From assembly GCA_022925895.1 (NCBI GenBank), contig JAKSYS010000343.1, forward strand, positions 1 through 63,770: a stretch of 63,770 nucleotides of DNA. Reading direction: 5' to 3'. The notes below the pieces were generated by a model. That model saw nothing but the letters and a program-made list of their open reading frames with translations. It did not search any database and was not told the DNA's origin. Positions 21,646 through 33,762 of this stretch are shown piece by piece. Positions within the stretch are counted from its first letter, which is position 1, and each line of letters opens with the position of its first letter. Source of the DNA: Fragilaria crotonensis. Its lineage: Eukaryota; Bacillariophyta; Fragilariophyceae; Fragilariales; Fragilariaceae. A program made the position numbers and the translations under genes.

Positions 21646-23284
21646 TTATGAATTGTTCCGTCTTTCAACCATTGCTAGCCAGAGACAGTAGGGCAACAAG
21701 GCAACCATAGCAACTCCGCATCCAACGTCGACAGCCGAATGATATCCATTCGTTGCAGTCGCAATAAGTGGATATTGAAGAAGGCTCACAATTCCAGAAG
21801 TCAACAACCCAAGCCCACTCAGTGTCCCGTAGTTTTTATACCCGAACCTTTTTCCCACATTCGTAAAGTAGGTTCCAAAAATCATCATACGCCCCACACT
21901 GTAGAATCCCATCCCCACCGCTTGCACCTCCAGACTGATGGTCGTCGATGCCAACATGAACAACGATAGTGCCACGTAAATGGTGGCAAGTCCCTGTGAA
22001 ATGCCCAAGCCTGTGACATCGGCAAACTTTCCGAGGAACGGTGCCACCCCGGCAGATGCTGCATAAATGATGGAAAACATGGTTGTGAATCTTCCATTTT
22101 CATCACCTCGTTGATCCAGCTGAAAGCCAATGGTGCCGATATAATACTGTAGTGGAACCAACGATACTGAGAACCATACAAGCAAGAGAATGTATTCAGC
22201 GGTACGAAGGATCACAGCAACCGGCTTGTCTAGGTGCTGTGCGTTGTCACCAATGTTGCGTCGACAGTCGGCAATGGTATCCGCTACGGCAGTGACATCA
22301 TTGCCGGTAACATCATTGTCGCTTCTATCCACCAATACATCATCGGTCGAGTCATGACACACTTTATTTTCATCATTCGATCGTTGCACCAATGATGGCA
22401 GATCATCGTCGACGATGCTCAACTCTTGTGTTTCCGTTTCCTTCTGTGATGTCCTCGTAAAGTTTCCAAATGGCAAAATGACAGCTGCCACGATAGTCAA
22501 GACAAGCATAAGGATCGCAAATGTACCAAACGCTGCTCTTCGGTCCGTAGTTGCCCGCAGTCAATGCCACAAACACAAGTCCTGCCAATTGGAATGCCCC
22601 AGACAGTGTCGATATCAATAATCCCTGTATATCATTAGAAAACATGCCGGCGACTGGTTGCAAACACAATTGTGTTCCCGATCCCATACCCATGAAGAAC
22701 ATGGAAACGGAAAGTGCAACTTTATCATTCGGTCCTGACATGGCAATTCCAAAGGCACCTGCTGCAACGCAGAGGAGCGATGCGCAGGTTGTGCGTTTGG
22801 TACCTCCTTTTTCATAATCACGTGCCAAACCAAAAAAGAAACGACACGCCTGTGTCGCCCAAGAACCACAGGTGTAAATAACACCAAAGGACGCTTCATC
22901 CAAGTTGGATCCTTCTTCCTTCAAGAGCTGACGACGTAAGGATGGCCACCCATATACAGTACCCGATGCCACGGATATTGTTAGAAATGCAAAGGCATAG
23001 AGTCCAATGGCACGCAGGTCAATGCTTGGTTTGGTTGGTTTGAGAGGAATCTCCGTGTCATCGAGTGAAGCAAGAGGAGGAGGAGGAGGCTCGCAGTCGC
23101 TCAAGCCTGCACCCTGTGGAACTGTTGTTGCCGCTGTTTCAGCTCGATTTTGCTCGTCGATATTGGCCTCACTGTCTCCAGTTCCGTACTGAATGGTGGG
23201 TTCGATTATCGGCCTTGGCGTAGTGCTCGTAGTAATCTCAGGAGGAGCGGCATCAGAAGGAGACGCAGCAGGTAGGCTGGGCAT
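21646..23284 (-). CDS. MFS transporter, SLC43/FMP42-like
   Basis: Twelve-helix major-facilitator protein of about 546 residues. An N-terminal disordered, proline-rich cytosolic tail precedes the first helix (IGLYAFAFLTISVASGTVYGW). The conserved loop after helix 2 reads FFFGLARDYEKGGTKRT. A long charged central loop (about 265-330) separates the two six-helix halves. In the second half, FTNVGKRFGYKNYGTLSGLG matches the signature of the SLC43/FMP42 group, some of which carry large neutral amino acids. The start is ATG 23284. The frame breaks near 22545, best explained by two missing bases in a G run between NYG and RRAAFGTF. Convergent with the FG-GAP gene, 135 bp between stops. Substrate is inferred only from family. 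Confidence 0.75.
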
Positions 23285-23927
23285 GGTATTGCTTCTGACG
23301 TTTGAGTATAGGCATGTACTGGAGTCCTCTGCAGCGCTTTGTGCTTTGTATAAAGTAGCACAGAAGTACTGCTGTCTGTAACACTATCCCACTGGTTAAG
23401 ATCGCGAGCCAAAAGTCAACGCAGAGATCCTCTTGCAAGTACTTGAATGAAATTGCTTTCCAAGTCGCGTTGCAAATCAAATTGTTGTTTTGAAGAGATG
23501 CAACTCATATGAAGTACAGTATCCTCCCGATTGTTGTTGTGTTGTGAGTAATTCAAGTACTCGTATCCCTCATTGTTGCCAGAGACTCTTACTTCATCTT
23601 GGATGGGAGGCAGCAGCAAGAATATGTGATGCTCAGAATCTGTCGGAAGCAGATTCTCGTCATATCCGGTACGAGTACAGTACCTGGTACTGCATATACT
23701 CCAGTTGACTATAGACAGTAGACAGTAACCAAGTATCAGTGCCACAGGATCCGGCTAATAGCTATCCAACATCCAACCAAGCCAACACATCAAACGACAT
23801 GCATAAACCATTCGGCTTATAATACATTATAAAGCACCATCATAGCAAGAGAATCCTCGCTGTTGTCGAGTATCAATACAACTCATGTGATACATCTTTC
23901 ATTGTGCGTTCCTTTGGAGAGTACAAT
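23285..23927. other. intergenic spacer
   Basis: 0.64 kb between two minus-strand transporter genes. It must include the MFS promoter. No ORF or repeat that I can support. Confidence 0.35.
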
Positions 23928-25653
23928 TCAATAACATGAAAATGGTCGCCCATGATGTTCCCAATCCAATTGAATGGACCTGATCGCGCCCAAAAGACCA
24001 GCCACAGTAAAGACAATTGCAAAATGTAACAAGGCTGTGCTCCATTGACAAAATTCTTGCATACTCGTCATCATCGTCCTAATCCCAACACCAAGTGCTT
24101 TTCGAAACAGAATGGCAGGCAGAACTAGAGACAATGGGATCGACGTCAAGGCGCCAATGAGTGATACCAGATCCTTGAAGAAAGGAACCGCATTGGCAAC
24201 AAGGTACGAAGATACTGACATTCCAAAGGTGAGTAGCATCCATCGCAGTGCAGGACTATTTGGCATGATACGGTGAAAGAATAGTCGGTCCATACTACTG
24301 CAGATTGCCTGTGAATTGATTGCGTACGACACGACCACATGAATCCAGAGAAAAAGACCACCTAGGCGACGATTCCACCCAGGGGCAATCGCGTCAAAAA
24401 GAAAGGATGGTGGGTCTGTCGTGATGGAATACAAGTATTAGTGCAAGGGCAATTTTGGTTTCGTCTCGAATGAACAAGCCATCGAATGGGAACTTACTCG
24501 GTCCGGCTAGGACACAAATCATGACGTAAAGTGTAATGTATGCAGAAAGAGAAATGGCTAGCACTCGGGGTGCTTCTTGTTTTGATTTCATTTCACTTCG
24601 AATGTTGAGAAGGAGTTTCTGTGATCCAACCGCGAATCCAATCGATGCCAAGGCCGAAAACTTGGACAGAACAAGCCCAGCAGTAATCAATGACGGAGAA
24701 GGCTGAATGGGAATTGGATCTCGCGAATGTTCCAAGGAAATCAAACATTGAATCACCACAAGAAACAAAGCTAGGAGTGAAACTATGGACACGTTCCGCC
24801 CCAGATTGGCCATGGTCCGTAATTGTGAGACAGCAAACATCAATGTGGATGCCACAATGCCAGCCGTGGGAAGACACATTGCGCCACCCGCGAGAGCCAC
24901 CACGGCGTGACTCATGACCAATATGTAGTCGCCCAAGACAAGAAACACATTGCAATAGTAAAATGCCATGACGACTCGAGTGGCGGTGGATGAATGGGGA
25001 AACAGGGCGCGAGTGATGCCAATCAAATCGGTCGTCGAGTGGTAGTCGTTGTCATCGTCATGCTGAGTGTGACATGATTCCGTAAATTCTTCCTCGAATT
25101 TTTCTTCCATGTCAATGTCTGCAATGCTTTCATAGATTGACAATTTCTTTTTCGTGATCTTCACTGATGCCCCTGGCGTGGATTCTGGCAACATCACGAT
25201 AGTTCGAGCAACAACCTCTTCTTCCTCCACTTCATCACCACTCTTCTGTTCATTAAGTATTGTTTTCCCTGATTGGCAGATTATAACTTGATCCTTCCGT
25301 TGTTCAACAATATCAGCACTGTAGCAGAGGATGGTTCCAGCGTACAAGTTGATGGGTAGTTGGAGTATAAGAAAGGCCAACCCAAAGGACCGCCCCAGAA
25401 CCATAACTACCGACGGCAATGCCAGAATTCCTGTCCCCAAACAGTCCGCAGTTAACAATGCAACTCCATGATAGAGATTAAGATCGTTAGCTGAAGAACG
25501 TATTTGATGATTCTCGCCATGTTTGTCGTCATCGTCTGAGCCATTCTGGTCAGTGCAAGTGGAAGAAGGAGGGTATTCATCGCAATTGTTCATGGCATTG
25601 GAATCGTTAGCTCTAGGAATCCTTGGCATGAGTTCCATTGTCTTGCATTGCAT
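23928..25653 (-). CDS. amino acid/auxin permease (AAAP/SLC38-type), two exons
   Basis: A membrane transporter of about 547 residues with roughly eleven helices. The N-terminus is a polar cytosolic region, then LYHGVALLTADCLGTGILALP, the classic first-helix motif of AAAP carriers. A long acidic loop follows helix 2. Exon 1 ends at 24498 inside LAGP and exon 2 starts at 24415; the 82-bp intron (24416-24497) has GTAAGT and a CAG acceptor. Splicing gives LAGPNPPSFLFDAIAP and joins the frame exactly, continuing WIHVVVSYAINSQAI. The ORF reads into the intron, which at first looks like a frameshift. The frame runs upstream to a GTG; ATGs at 25653 or 25638 are likely starts. It neighbours another probable amino-acid transporter on the same strand. 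Substrate and membrane unknown. Confidence 0.8.
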
Positions 25654-26288
25654 ACAGTGCACTAGTTGACATTGGTCATGATCAAAAGATCGACAAATCA
25701 GCAGAGATTAAAGGACCCAGACATCTCTCGACATTGTCAATTTCTCCAGGAATTTGCTTTCAATTGGGGCGCTTTGGCGCACGACCGGTACAGTAGGTCT
25801 ATGGTAGAGCCGGTAGTATTCGAGTAGTATTACTGTCCCGGTAGCAGTGCGCAACTCTGGCATGCAGTATATTGTCCTCGTTCTGATACTCGACGTGCCG
25901 GTACTTGTACCTGGTAGAACTACTGGTACTGGTACGCTGGTACGCTGGTACTAGAACACTACGTCACTGATCTTGCTGACGTCTGCAATCGTCCAACGAA
26001 AGTCTTGTGCGTATCATATATATATATCAGGTATATCACATATCACACATACCACCAAGAGTGCTAAAGGACAAACGCAGGTCGGACCAAAAACGCTGTA
26101 GACATGATGACTCCACTACAGGTACGACGTGGTACATCAGTACGGCAGTTCGGTCCAGCCCAAACACGAGGCATAAAGCTGGGCACAAGCCGGGCATCAC
26201 CCCAAGCTTGCGCCAGCAGCGGCATGCAGACCACACCTGAATCGAAGGATGACCATACTGTTTCTCTCCTTTGCTTGGATTTCTGACC
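25654..26288. promoter_or_regulatory. divergent intergenic region
   Basis: 0.63 kb between the divergent permease and RING genes. It contains a GGTACTGGTAC-type repetitive tract near 25,895-25,955 and a short (AT)n run near 26,020. No gene. Confidence 0.4.
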
Positions 26289-27353
26289 ATGACGAGGATA
26301 TCAGTGCGGATCATCCTCGTCGTCTTGCTGCTAAGCCTTACAACACCCGCGAATAGTTTGTTTGCACCCTACATTCTATGTCCACTCGGGAATGATACTG
26401 TGAATTTGGAACGAAATGAAAAGGAGGGGAACTGGTTTGTAAGCCTGGACCCCGGCGTCGTATTCAACAACAATGATAATACAAATACCACAGCAACAAC
26501 AAATTCTACACCACCAACCATCATACAAGGAAAGCCATGTTGGTGTGTCACTTTGGGCGATCAGTATCCGGCCTTTTGTCCGATCCAATTTGATACCTGT
26601 CGAATTGATGAAGGATTCCAAGTAACGTGTCTCAATCTGGAACGACGAGAGACATTTGGATTATCATGGATCGTGCCCTTTGTTGGTCCATTTGTCATAT
26701 TGATGTACGCCGGCCTCATATTATCATGTTGCTTTTTACGACGAGGCTTTGCGAGTCGAGACTATCTAGTCATTAATGTATTGAGTTGCTGTGGACGTCA
26801 TCGAGAGAGATATGAGCAACGATTGGAACGAAGTTTGCATCGGAACGAACAATTATTTCGAGGTTGGAGTCGACATTTGCTGGACGTTGGGATTACAAGA
26901 GAGCGAGCGAGGTTACAAGCTCGGGGAGAACCCGATCCATGGATTGTGCCCACTCGATTGGAGCTCAAGACAAAGATATACCGCAGCACCGCTGAATTGC
27001 CTGACGACCATCACCTGGAGACACCAACTGCTGGACCTGACGTCGACTTAGAGATATCATGTCCGGAGATTCCATCAAAAGAGGCTCAAGATATTGCTAG
27101 TGATGTTGGAAACGAGGAGCCAGATGAGGAGAACTGTCCTATATCATGCCAAGAAGACACTCGATCTTTTGTTGACAGTGATGACGACGGAGTCTTGTGT
27201 GCAATCTGCTACTCCGGCATTGACGAGGGAGATCGTGTTGGCAACATTCCATGTCATCATTTGTTTCATGTGGACTGCCTAAAGCCTTGGTTGAAGAAGA
27301 AGAATGAATGCCCACTATGCTCCACTCGTTCCATAGCTATCCCCAAAGCATAG
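26289..27353 (+). CDS. RING-H2 transmembrane E3 ubiquitin ligase
   Basis: 354 residues from ATG 26289 (the upstream frame opens only with TTG). A signal peptide (VRIILVVLLLSLTTPANS) leads into a lumenal region with several cysteines and N-glycosylation sites (NDT, NTT, NST). A single membrane helix follows (about 122-150, IVPFVGPFVILMYAGLILSC), then a cytosolic helical region and an acidic linker. At the C-terminus (about 302-345) is a complete RING-H2 finger: CAIC, then CHHLFHVDC, LKPWL and CPLC, with the tryptophan that contacts the E2. This is the architecture of ATL/PA-TM-RING ligases that act on endomembranes. Intact frame, no intron. Confidence 0.85.
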   Translation: MTRISVRIILVVLLLSLTTPANSLFAPYILCPLGNDTVNLERNEKEGNWFVSLDPGVVFNNNDNTNTTATTNSTPPTIIQGKPCWCVTLGDQYPAFCPIQFDTCRIDEGFQVTCLNLERRETFGLSWIVPFVGPFVILMYAGLILSCCFLRRGFASRDYLVINVLSCCGRHRERYEQRLERSLHRNEQLFRGWSRHLLDVGITRERARLQARGEPDPWIVPTRLELKTKIYRSTAELPDDHHLETPTAGPDVDLEISCPEIPSKEAQDIASDVGNEEPDEENCPISCQEDTRSFVDSDDDGVLCAICYSGIDEGDRVGNIPCHHLFHVDCLKPWLKKKNECPLCSTRSIAIPKA

Positions 27354-27929
27354 CAAGCATGAATGGGGTACTTTTAATAGAGTGATGCCCCACTCTTCGC
27401 GGTCTGAAGTCTGAAAACTCTAATTGTAGAACCAGTAATAGAAACTCTTTATCCTCTTATGGCTGGAATCAGGGGAACTACTACGATAGTAGTTATACCT
27501 TGAGTGCGCCTAAGTGGCTCTGGTATGATAGAATTTTAGTATTCAACACCACTATAGAACCGGTAGTACTGTATACTAATGTATGTTCCACTGATCACTA
27601 CGATGCGTCCATCATCACATCTATTACCGACGTTAATGTTGCTCATATTGCTTCCTGGTCATCAGGCAGATTGTAATTGTTCGAGAGATGATAGCAAGAG
27701 GTGATTAAAAATTGTGGTGCGGTGCTGTTCGCCACTTCAAGGAAGCAATCGTGCCATCTTCAAAACAACAAAATGTCCCGATATCCTTTTCTCGACACCG
27801 AAAAGAAAGCAACTGATACGACGGGTGGAGCAAATCTTGGACTCCTCAGAGTTTCTGAGTTGTGGTGCGTGTTAGGTGTAGTATAACTAAGGTAATCAGT
27901 ATGAGTCCGTAATTCAGGTAGAACTTGCT

Positions 27930-28130
27930 TACTTCGAACGAAATGGTACTTTGGTTCAGTCAGCGGCTCCGGATAGTGAAAATCCAAGACGGCAGTGTAT
28001 CGAAGGCGGAGCGCATTGTTCATCACAAAAGCATCGATGCCGCATCCAATCTTTCAATCGTACTTGTCCAAAAATACAGCATCCTGCTCCAGAGGAACGC
28101 GCTCAACTTGAAGAGATGTGATGCACAAAG
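27930..28130 (-). pseudogene. possible decayed exon
   Basis: One minus-strand frame reads QVERVPLEQDAVFLDKYD, a stop, then KIGCGIDAFVMNNALRLRY and TAVLDFHYPEPLTEPKYHF before a GTAAGC donor-like site. The composition is convincingly protein-like on both sides of the stop, but I recognise no family and no further exon. Either a relic or one exon with a base error. Confidence 0.28.
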
Positions 28131-28381
28131 AACTGCTGGTAAAAAATCCAAGTCTGTCGAAGAATAGTTCTTGCAATTCCGCAGCTTCCACTTCAATAAT
28201 CGAATCCTTGTATTGTTACAATCAGAGGAATGGACCATTTCTGTCGTTGAGTTTCAAGCAAACATACAACGAACAATTTGCTCTTTCAAGGAGCTCAATT
28301 TGAAGGCAACAAATCATGGATACATCACGATGGATCCAAGTAGCAATACAAAGGGAAACGAAGTTGTCACTTGCCTCCCAA

Positions 28382-28599
28382 TGTCTGCATCGGAACAATC
28401 GATATCAGGAGAAGAGTCAGGCACTGGGAAACAATACACCTGATGAATGACCCTATCGAATGCAGTCTGACCTGATCCACCAAACAGCAGTGTCTGCATC
28501 GGAACAATCGACATCAGGAGAAGAGTCAGGAACTGGGAAACAATACACCTGATGAATGACCCTATCAAATGCAGTCTGACCTGAACCACCAAATAGCAG
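28382..28599. repeat. 109-bp tandem duplication, two copies
   Basis: TGTCTGCATCGGAACAATCG starts copies at 28382 and 28491. The copies differ at only a handful of positions (GATATC/GACATC, GGCACT/GGAACT, TCGAAT/TCAAAT), so the duplication is recent. Confidence 0.85.
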
Positions 28600-29657
28600 T
28601 ACTCCGTGGCTTACTGGAGCTTCTGTTGCCGCAACAGGCGCGACATTTGATTTCCAGTGATAGGCGTCTCATTTACCGCAATGGTGCCTCATATGGTGGT
28701 ACTTGAGTTGCTGCAAGACGACATTCATATGGTGCTCAAGTTTCTTGCCCACAAGTACTACTAGGCAATTGACTCGGTCGCAGAGCTTGACTGCTGGTTT
28801 CTCTAGCCTGTATTGTGGCCGGAAAGTTGGTATCTTCATAGGAGCATCAACTGGAGGTACCACTGGAGGATCCACTGGAGGATCATTGCAACTTGCGGAT
28901 CAATAAGCGACGCAACTGGTTGTTTTGGATAGAAGAAATGACGGAAATGTGCGTGCCACTTTTGAGTTTTCACGAGCCACCCAATGTACCTTACCTTGTT
29001 CCAGAGCAATCGGAACTACATGCTGCAATGAATCAACTGAAATGTAGAGTCAATGTTACAATGGTGCAAACTTCATGTCCAAGTACGTGTGGTTGTCAAT
29101 GTCAATAACAATGAAGTGCGACGATCGACGAGATAACCCTTCGGACAGCGGCATCGAACTAAATTAATAGCATACGGCGTCTACTGAGGCTACCCAAAAT
29201 TCACAAAACTTGCATGCAGCCATAGGAGCCAAAGGGAACGAAGTCAAATATGGTGCGCAGCTACCTTGAAAGTCATATATGCACCCAATCGGATGGAGGT
29301 TACTGGACTATGCATGGGTACTGTAGTAAAAGAGGGACGAGATGATCACAGCCCAGATATTCAAAGGATGAGACCTGGTTTCTGCGCTTGAACGTAGCTG
29401 TACTTATGCGATTTCGAATGAAATTTGAGTTGAGTTCCTTACTAGAGAAATGCATTCGCTTACCATTCAGTCGGACATTGAATGGTGATGGGTACTGGTG
29501 GCACAAAAATTGATCAACGAGTGATAGAGTAAGCAAGATGAAGTTGCAGCAACAAGTTTACACGATCTCAATTACGTGTAGGGTATGTGTATTCATTGGC
29601 CGAGAATTCATGGAAGTGTTTTGTGCAGTCTGTTCGAGGTTCTTGCGGACTTGTTGC

Positions 29658-29936
29658 TTAATTCCAGAGGTCTGCATATGCAGGGTAATGCAAACGAAAC
29701 TCTTGACGAAGATCCTGAAGAAGTATCAAACGCATGTCATTATTGCGTTCTCCATCCATCACTTCCTTGCGTGCTTCCTTGTAAGCGTTCCAAACCTCAA
29801 TCCTAGCTTGTGCACCTCCCCACCAGCGCACGATTCTGTAGTAGAGGGATGTTGCTTTCTCCTCTAGCCAGGCAAACACGCGTGATCCAAACTCGGCAAT
29901 ACTCCTACCCGCATTTTGCAAGGTCAACTGGTCCAT
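29658..29936 (-). CDS. small hypothetical protein, 92 residues
   Basis: ATG at 29936 and stop at 29658. The frame is rich in aromatic and charged residues arranged as amphipathic helices (FGSRVFAWLEEKATSLYYRI, EVWNAYKEARKEVMDGERN), which is unlike the random ORFs nearby. It could be a small membrane-associated or organellar subunit. No family recognised. Upstream lies a 135-bp tandem repeat carrying TATAAAT and TGACGTC words that might include its promoter. Confidence 0.38.
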   Translation of the reverse strand: MDQLTLQNAGRSIAEFGSRVFAWLEEKATSLYYRIVRWWGGAQARIEVWNAYKEARKEVMDGERNNDMRLILLQDLRQEFRLHYPAYADLWN

Positions 29937-30062
29937 GATGAGTTCTTGTTTGGTTTGTTTCTTTGTGTGACTCGTGCCTGAAGATGGTTTTATGAGACGT
30001 GCGTGTTCGCTTGTGATACGTGCGTGTTCTAGCGAACGTAGTCATGAGATACTCAAAAAGAT

Positions 30063-30458
30063 CTCACTAATGAAAAAAGGAATTGCTACAGTATCCCACG
30101 TATAAATGCATTCGTTTGACAACTTGGGTTCTGTCAATGCAGTGCGTCATCGCCGTGACGTCGTTGATTCGCTCGTACCGCATCGTCGGTAATAGAACTC
30201 ACTAATGAAAAAAAGAATTGCGACAGAATCCCATGTATAAATACATTCGTTTGACAATTTGGGTTCTGTCAATGCAGTGCGTCATCGCCGTGCCGTCGTT
30301 GATTCGCTCGTACCGCATCGTCGGTAATAGAACTCACTAATGAAAAAAAGAATTGCTACAGAATCCCACGTATAAATACATTCGTTTGACAACTTGGGTT
30401 CTGTCAATGCAGTGCGTCATCGCCGTGACGTCGTTGATTCGCTCGTACCGCATCGTCG
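30063..30458. repeat. 135-bp tandem repeat, about 2.9 copies
   Basis: CTCACTAATGAAAAAA begins copies at 30063, 30198 and 30333, an exact 135-bp period, with few substitutions. Each copy contains CCCA(C/T)GTATAAAT, TTGACAA, and CGCCGTGACGTCGTTG (copy 2 has TGCCGTC). TGACGTC is the consensus CRE/bZIP site. Confidence 0.9.
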
Positions 30459-33102
30459 AATCGTGGTGGATTTTACTTGGTTATTGCGGGACCTCCCGCT
30501 TTCGACAGGATCTCCGACTTCGCAGCCGCCAAGATGTCTGTGGTTGTGTGTAGTGTGTGGTGTATGGCGGAGTACAAGTAGTACTCCGATAGTATGCAGT
30601 GGTTTGTGTGGTTGGTTTGTAGTGGTGCTTTACTATGCTGCCGCGCAGGCCGACCTCTAAGGTGCCCAACTTACTCGTGTACCGGGGTGGCGCCTCACTG
30701 GGACGCGGGTGGGCGGGTTATAAAACTAGATTCTAGCGTCTTGCCTGTGCTCGTGGTTCCGACTCGGAGCCGCGCTACACTCGTAGACTCGCTGAGTTGA
30801 TTTGATCAACTCAATTAATGACTTTATGGATTTCCTGCTTTTCAAGGCCTTGTTAGAGACGACTACCATCTCCGTGAATCCGTGCGCATGTATTCTGTTC
30901 CTTTGGCTGCTGCTTCGTCTGCGCTCCCGTCGTACAGTACCCTTGAACTGAGTGCCTGTCCTTGAGTCACGATGTCACGATAGACTGCTTAACTCGCAAT
31001 CCACATGCTGAACTACCGTAGAGAGGGTTGCCCTCATAATTGATCGGGGACCTGGTGCGCAGTACGCCAAAACTGGACCTGAGGGCAGTATAGCACACTT
31101 CTGCACAGCAATTTTCCTGAGAGTCGTACTCGTAGTACAATTTAAGCATACTCTAGAGCTAGTAGTAGGCACCTCACAATTGATTGGAATGTTTTATGTC
31201 ATACGCCTAATTGTAGTAAAGCCATATGCGCAGGCATGGTTTAATAAGGCGATCGCCTTACGTTCCTAAAAGAGCTTCGTTTAGCGCCGAATGAGAATAT
31301 GGCCGCCTATTTTAGGCATTTTCCGAGTTATGACCATTTCTAGGGAGAAATCGTACATGAACTGTCTAATAACTTACTTTTGACTGGTACGGGGAGCAAT
31401 TTAACGGGTTAAAAACGCTTGTTTTAGGCGCCGTTTCAAGTTTGCGTTAGGAAGCAAGATGAGGTGGACACCCGGGAAATAGCCTCATCGAACCGCATGC
31501 CTGCATATGTGCGTAACATACACTGTATCTACAATTGTCTACAGACCTATCCTGTACACCCATACTGACCAGAATGGAAGATACCACTTCGGTGGCGAAA
31601 AGCAATATAGGTGCCGGTCAGGGTGTGTTAGTAATTAGCATTTTCAATGTATCCATAGATATGATATATCAAGGCCAAATTTTTTGTGCTTGAATAGAGG
31701 GTAATATACATGGATTTTACTGTTATATTGCTGTTTCATTTGCAATTACAGCTGAACTTCACAATATTTTGGTTCATTGAAGAGTCAGAAGGTGTACATG
31801 AACACGTAGTGCAAATGTAGTTTATGGTCAAGTTTGTTTAGCATCCCTGCTTTGCAGTCAGGTTTGGAGGCTTTCTATTCATCTGGCAATCCTGGAAATG
31901 ATGTCAACATGTCAAGTGCCTCAAGGTAGTAGGCAAAAATGAGAGGTTACAAGTGATGTTTATGCATGCCATTCATTGAACAGCAACCCCTTACACAGCT
32001 TCAGCAAGCCAACATAGAAAATGACATTTGTCGGTGCAGGAGGGATGGCACCAGTTGTCAAGTTGTACTGCAATTGGTGACATGCATATGCAATACTTTG
32101 AATATTTTCTCTGCCAAGCATTGAATTAACGCCTCTGAGGAAGAATCGATGTAAATTCTTCACTCTTTAAACCACCATGAAATGCATAGGAAGCACATTG
32201 TCAGCATCGTGGCTGGCTCTCTACCATTGCATTTCTTGCGGGAGGCTTTACCCCATTCATCATACAATCAAACATGCATACCATTGACTTTTGAGCAAGG
32301 AATTCACACTCCCTGCCCCACTTTTGTAGATGCAGGTTTACTACTTAGAAACAACATATGAGCGCTGGCTTAGAGATGCAAAGAATGGTGTTATAGGGCA
32401 TGATCATATGTCTCTATTGGAATGACACTCTCTAGTCATTTTTTATGCATACTGCCCATTGATGTTTGTGCAATTTAATGCACAATCCCCTTCCCACTAT
32501 TAGTTCTGATGCAGGATATACGTCAACTAACTATTTGGTTTTGCACATTTTCATCTTCACCATCCAATCTGTTGATTGTAAATATACAATGGACATGGAT
32601 GAAATGAATGTGTTCACCTGTCACATCTCACGTCATTACATGTTTGTAGTACTGGTAGTAGTACAAAACACAACAGTAAACTCTACTAGTAGGTTGAACT
32701 TACTAAGGATAAGGTGCATTACTCATCCATGTAAAGTTAGCTCAAGTAGGCTACTTTAGTAATCAAACGGCTACTGGCGGACTTACTGACTAACACATGT
32801 TGGGTTGTGCCGGATCCGATTAGAATGCAAGGAAATGATGTCAACATTATCGTCACAGTAATAAAGCTGCGTGGGACCTTCACGTAGAGCACAAGTGACA
32901 CGCGTAGGCCGAAGAAAACACGGAATCTTCGTTTCTCATTTTTTCATGGGTTTTCCAATGCGCCGGCCCAGCCTCTTCCACGCCAGCCTGTTAATGTTTG
33001 AATGTTGTTATGCGTGGAACAGCATACTTGAAACGACTCTCCGTTAGTACCGAATGATTTCCATTGCCATGTGTTATGTGTGCATATGATATTAGCCCTG
33101 GC
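30459..33102. other. intergenic, no gene recognised
   Basis: 2.6 kb. From 30,700 there is a TATAAAAC, a palindromic GAGTTGATTTGATCAACTC (30,792-30,810) and a GC-rich segment. Beyond 31,200 the DNA is AT-rich with only short ORFs. A minus ORF at 31960-32163 is protein-like in places but unidentifiable. Probably decayed mobile DNA. Confidence 0.35.
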
Positions 33103-33762
33103 TGTGCCGCCACTCTTATACGACGGCGGCATTTGCAAAAAATTTTCTACCAGTAATGCCGCCACTCGTACAACAGGGCGGCATTTGCGGATTTTTTTCT
33201 ACCAGTAATGCCGCCACTTGTACAACATGGCAACATTTGCGGATTATTTTCTACCAGTACTAATGCCGCACTTGTACAACAGGGCGGCATTTGTGGATTT
33301 TTTTCTACCAGTAATGCCGCCACTCGTACAACAGGGCGGCATTTGCGGATTATTTTCTACCAGTAATGCCGCCACTTGTACGACAGGACGGCATTTGCGG
33401 ATTTTTTTCTACCAGTAATGCCGCCACCACGCGAAGTAAACCGCGGCGGCATTTGTGAATAACTATCATAATTCATCACACCTCAATCCATTTCAAGCAA
33501 TGTGGTATGAACTACAATACTAATCAGTGTCTCTACCAGTAATACCACCACTCGTACCCGACGGCTCATCTTGTGGATTATTTTCTACCAGTATTAATGC
33601 CGCCACTTGTATACAATGGCGGCATTTGTGGATTTTTTTCTACCAGTAATGCCGCCACTTGCACACAATGGCGGCATTTCCGAATAATTTTCTACCAGTA
33701 ATGCCGCCGCCTTCACAAATGGCGGCATTTCCGGATTATTTTCTACCAGTAATGCCGCCAAT
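33103..33762. repeat. hairpin minisatellite, ~52-bp unit, about 12 units
   Basis: Units read TAATGCCGCCACT, a 10-14 nt variable middle, GGCGGCATTTGCGGATT and then TTTTCTACCAG. Within each unit AATGCCGCC and GGCGGCATT are inverted, giving a 9-bp stem with a 12-14 nt loop. The loops differ (GTACAACAG, GTATACAAT, GCACACAAT), while stems and the TTTTCTACCAG spacer are conserved. The array is interrupted by unique sequence around 33,465-33,535. It lies immediately upstream of the ORF at 34081. Confidence 0.88.

Larger units (their letters stand above)
27354..29657. other. gene-poor region with decayed coding fragments
   Basis: 2.3 kb lacking an intact gene. It holds a possible minus-strand coding remnant (27930-28130) and a 109-bp tandem duplication (28382-28599), both listed separately. 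Near 28,850 a short GGAGGATCCACTGGAGGATC-type repeat also occurs. Confidence 0.4.

Noticed and set aside
24394-24500. Apparent frameshift in the amino-acid permease
   Set aside because: A GTAAGT donor and CAG acceptor delimit an 82-bp intron whose removal restores frame exactly, so it is splicing and not an error.
30459-31000. LTR-like segment with TATAAAAC and palindromes
   Set aside because: No second copy in the window, no primer-binding site and no gag/pol, so an LTR cannot be supported.
33218-33418. Plus-strand ORF across the minisatellite
   Set aside because: It is a read-through of the repeat unit and loses any periodic protein pattern because the period is not a multiple of three.
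33103-33762. CRISPR-like array
   Set aside because: Units are directly adjacent with no unique spacers of constant length, the context is eukaryotic and the loops are short variants of one sequence.
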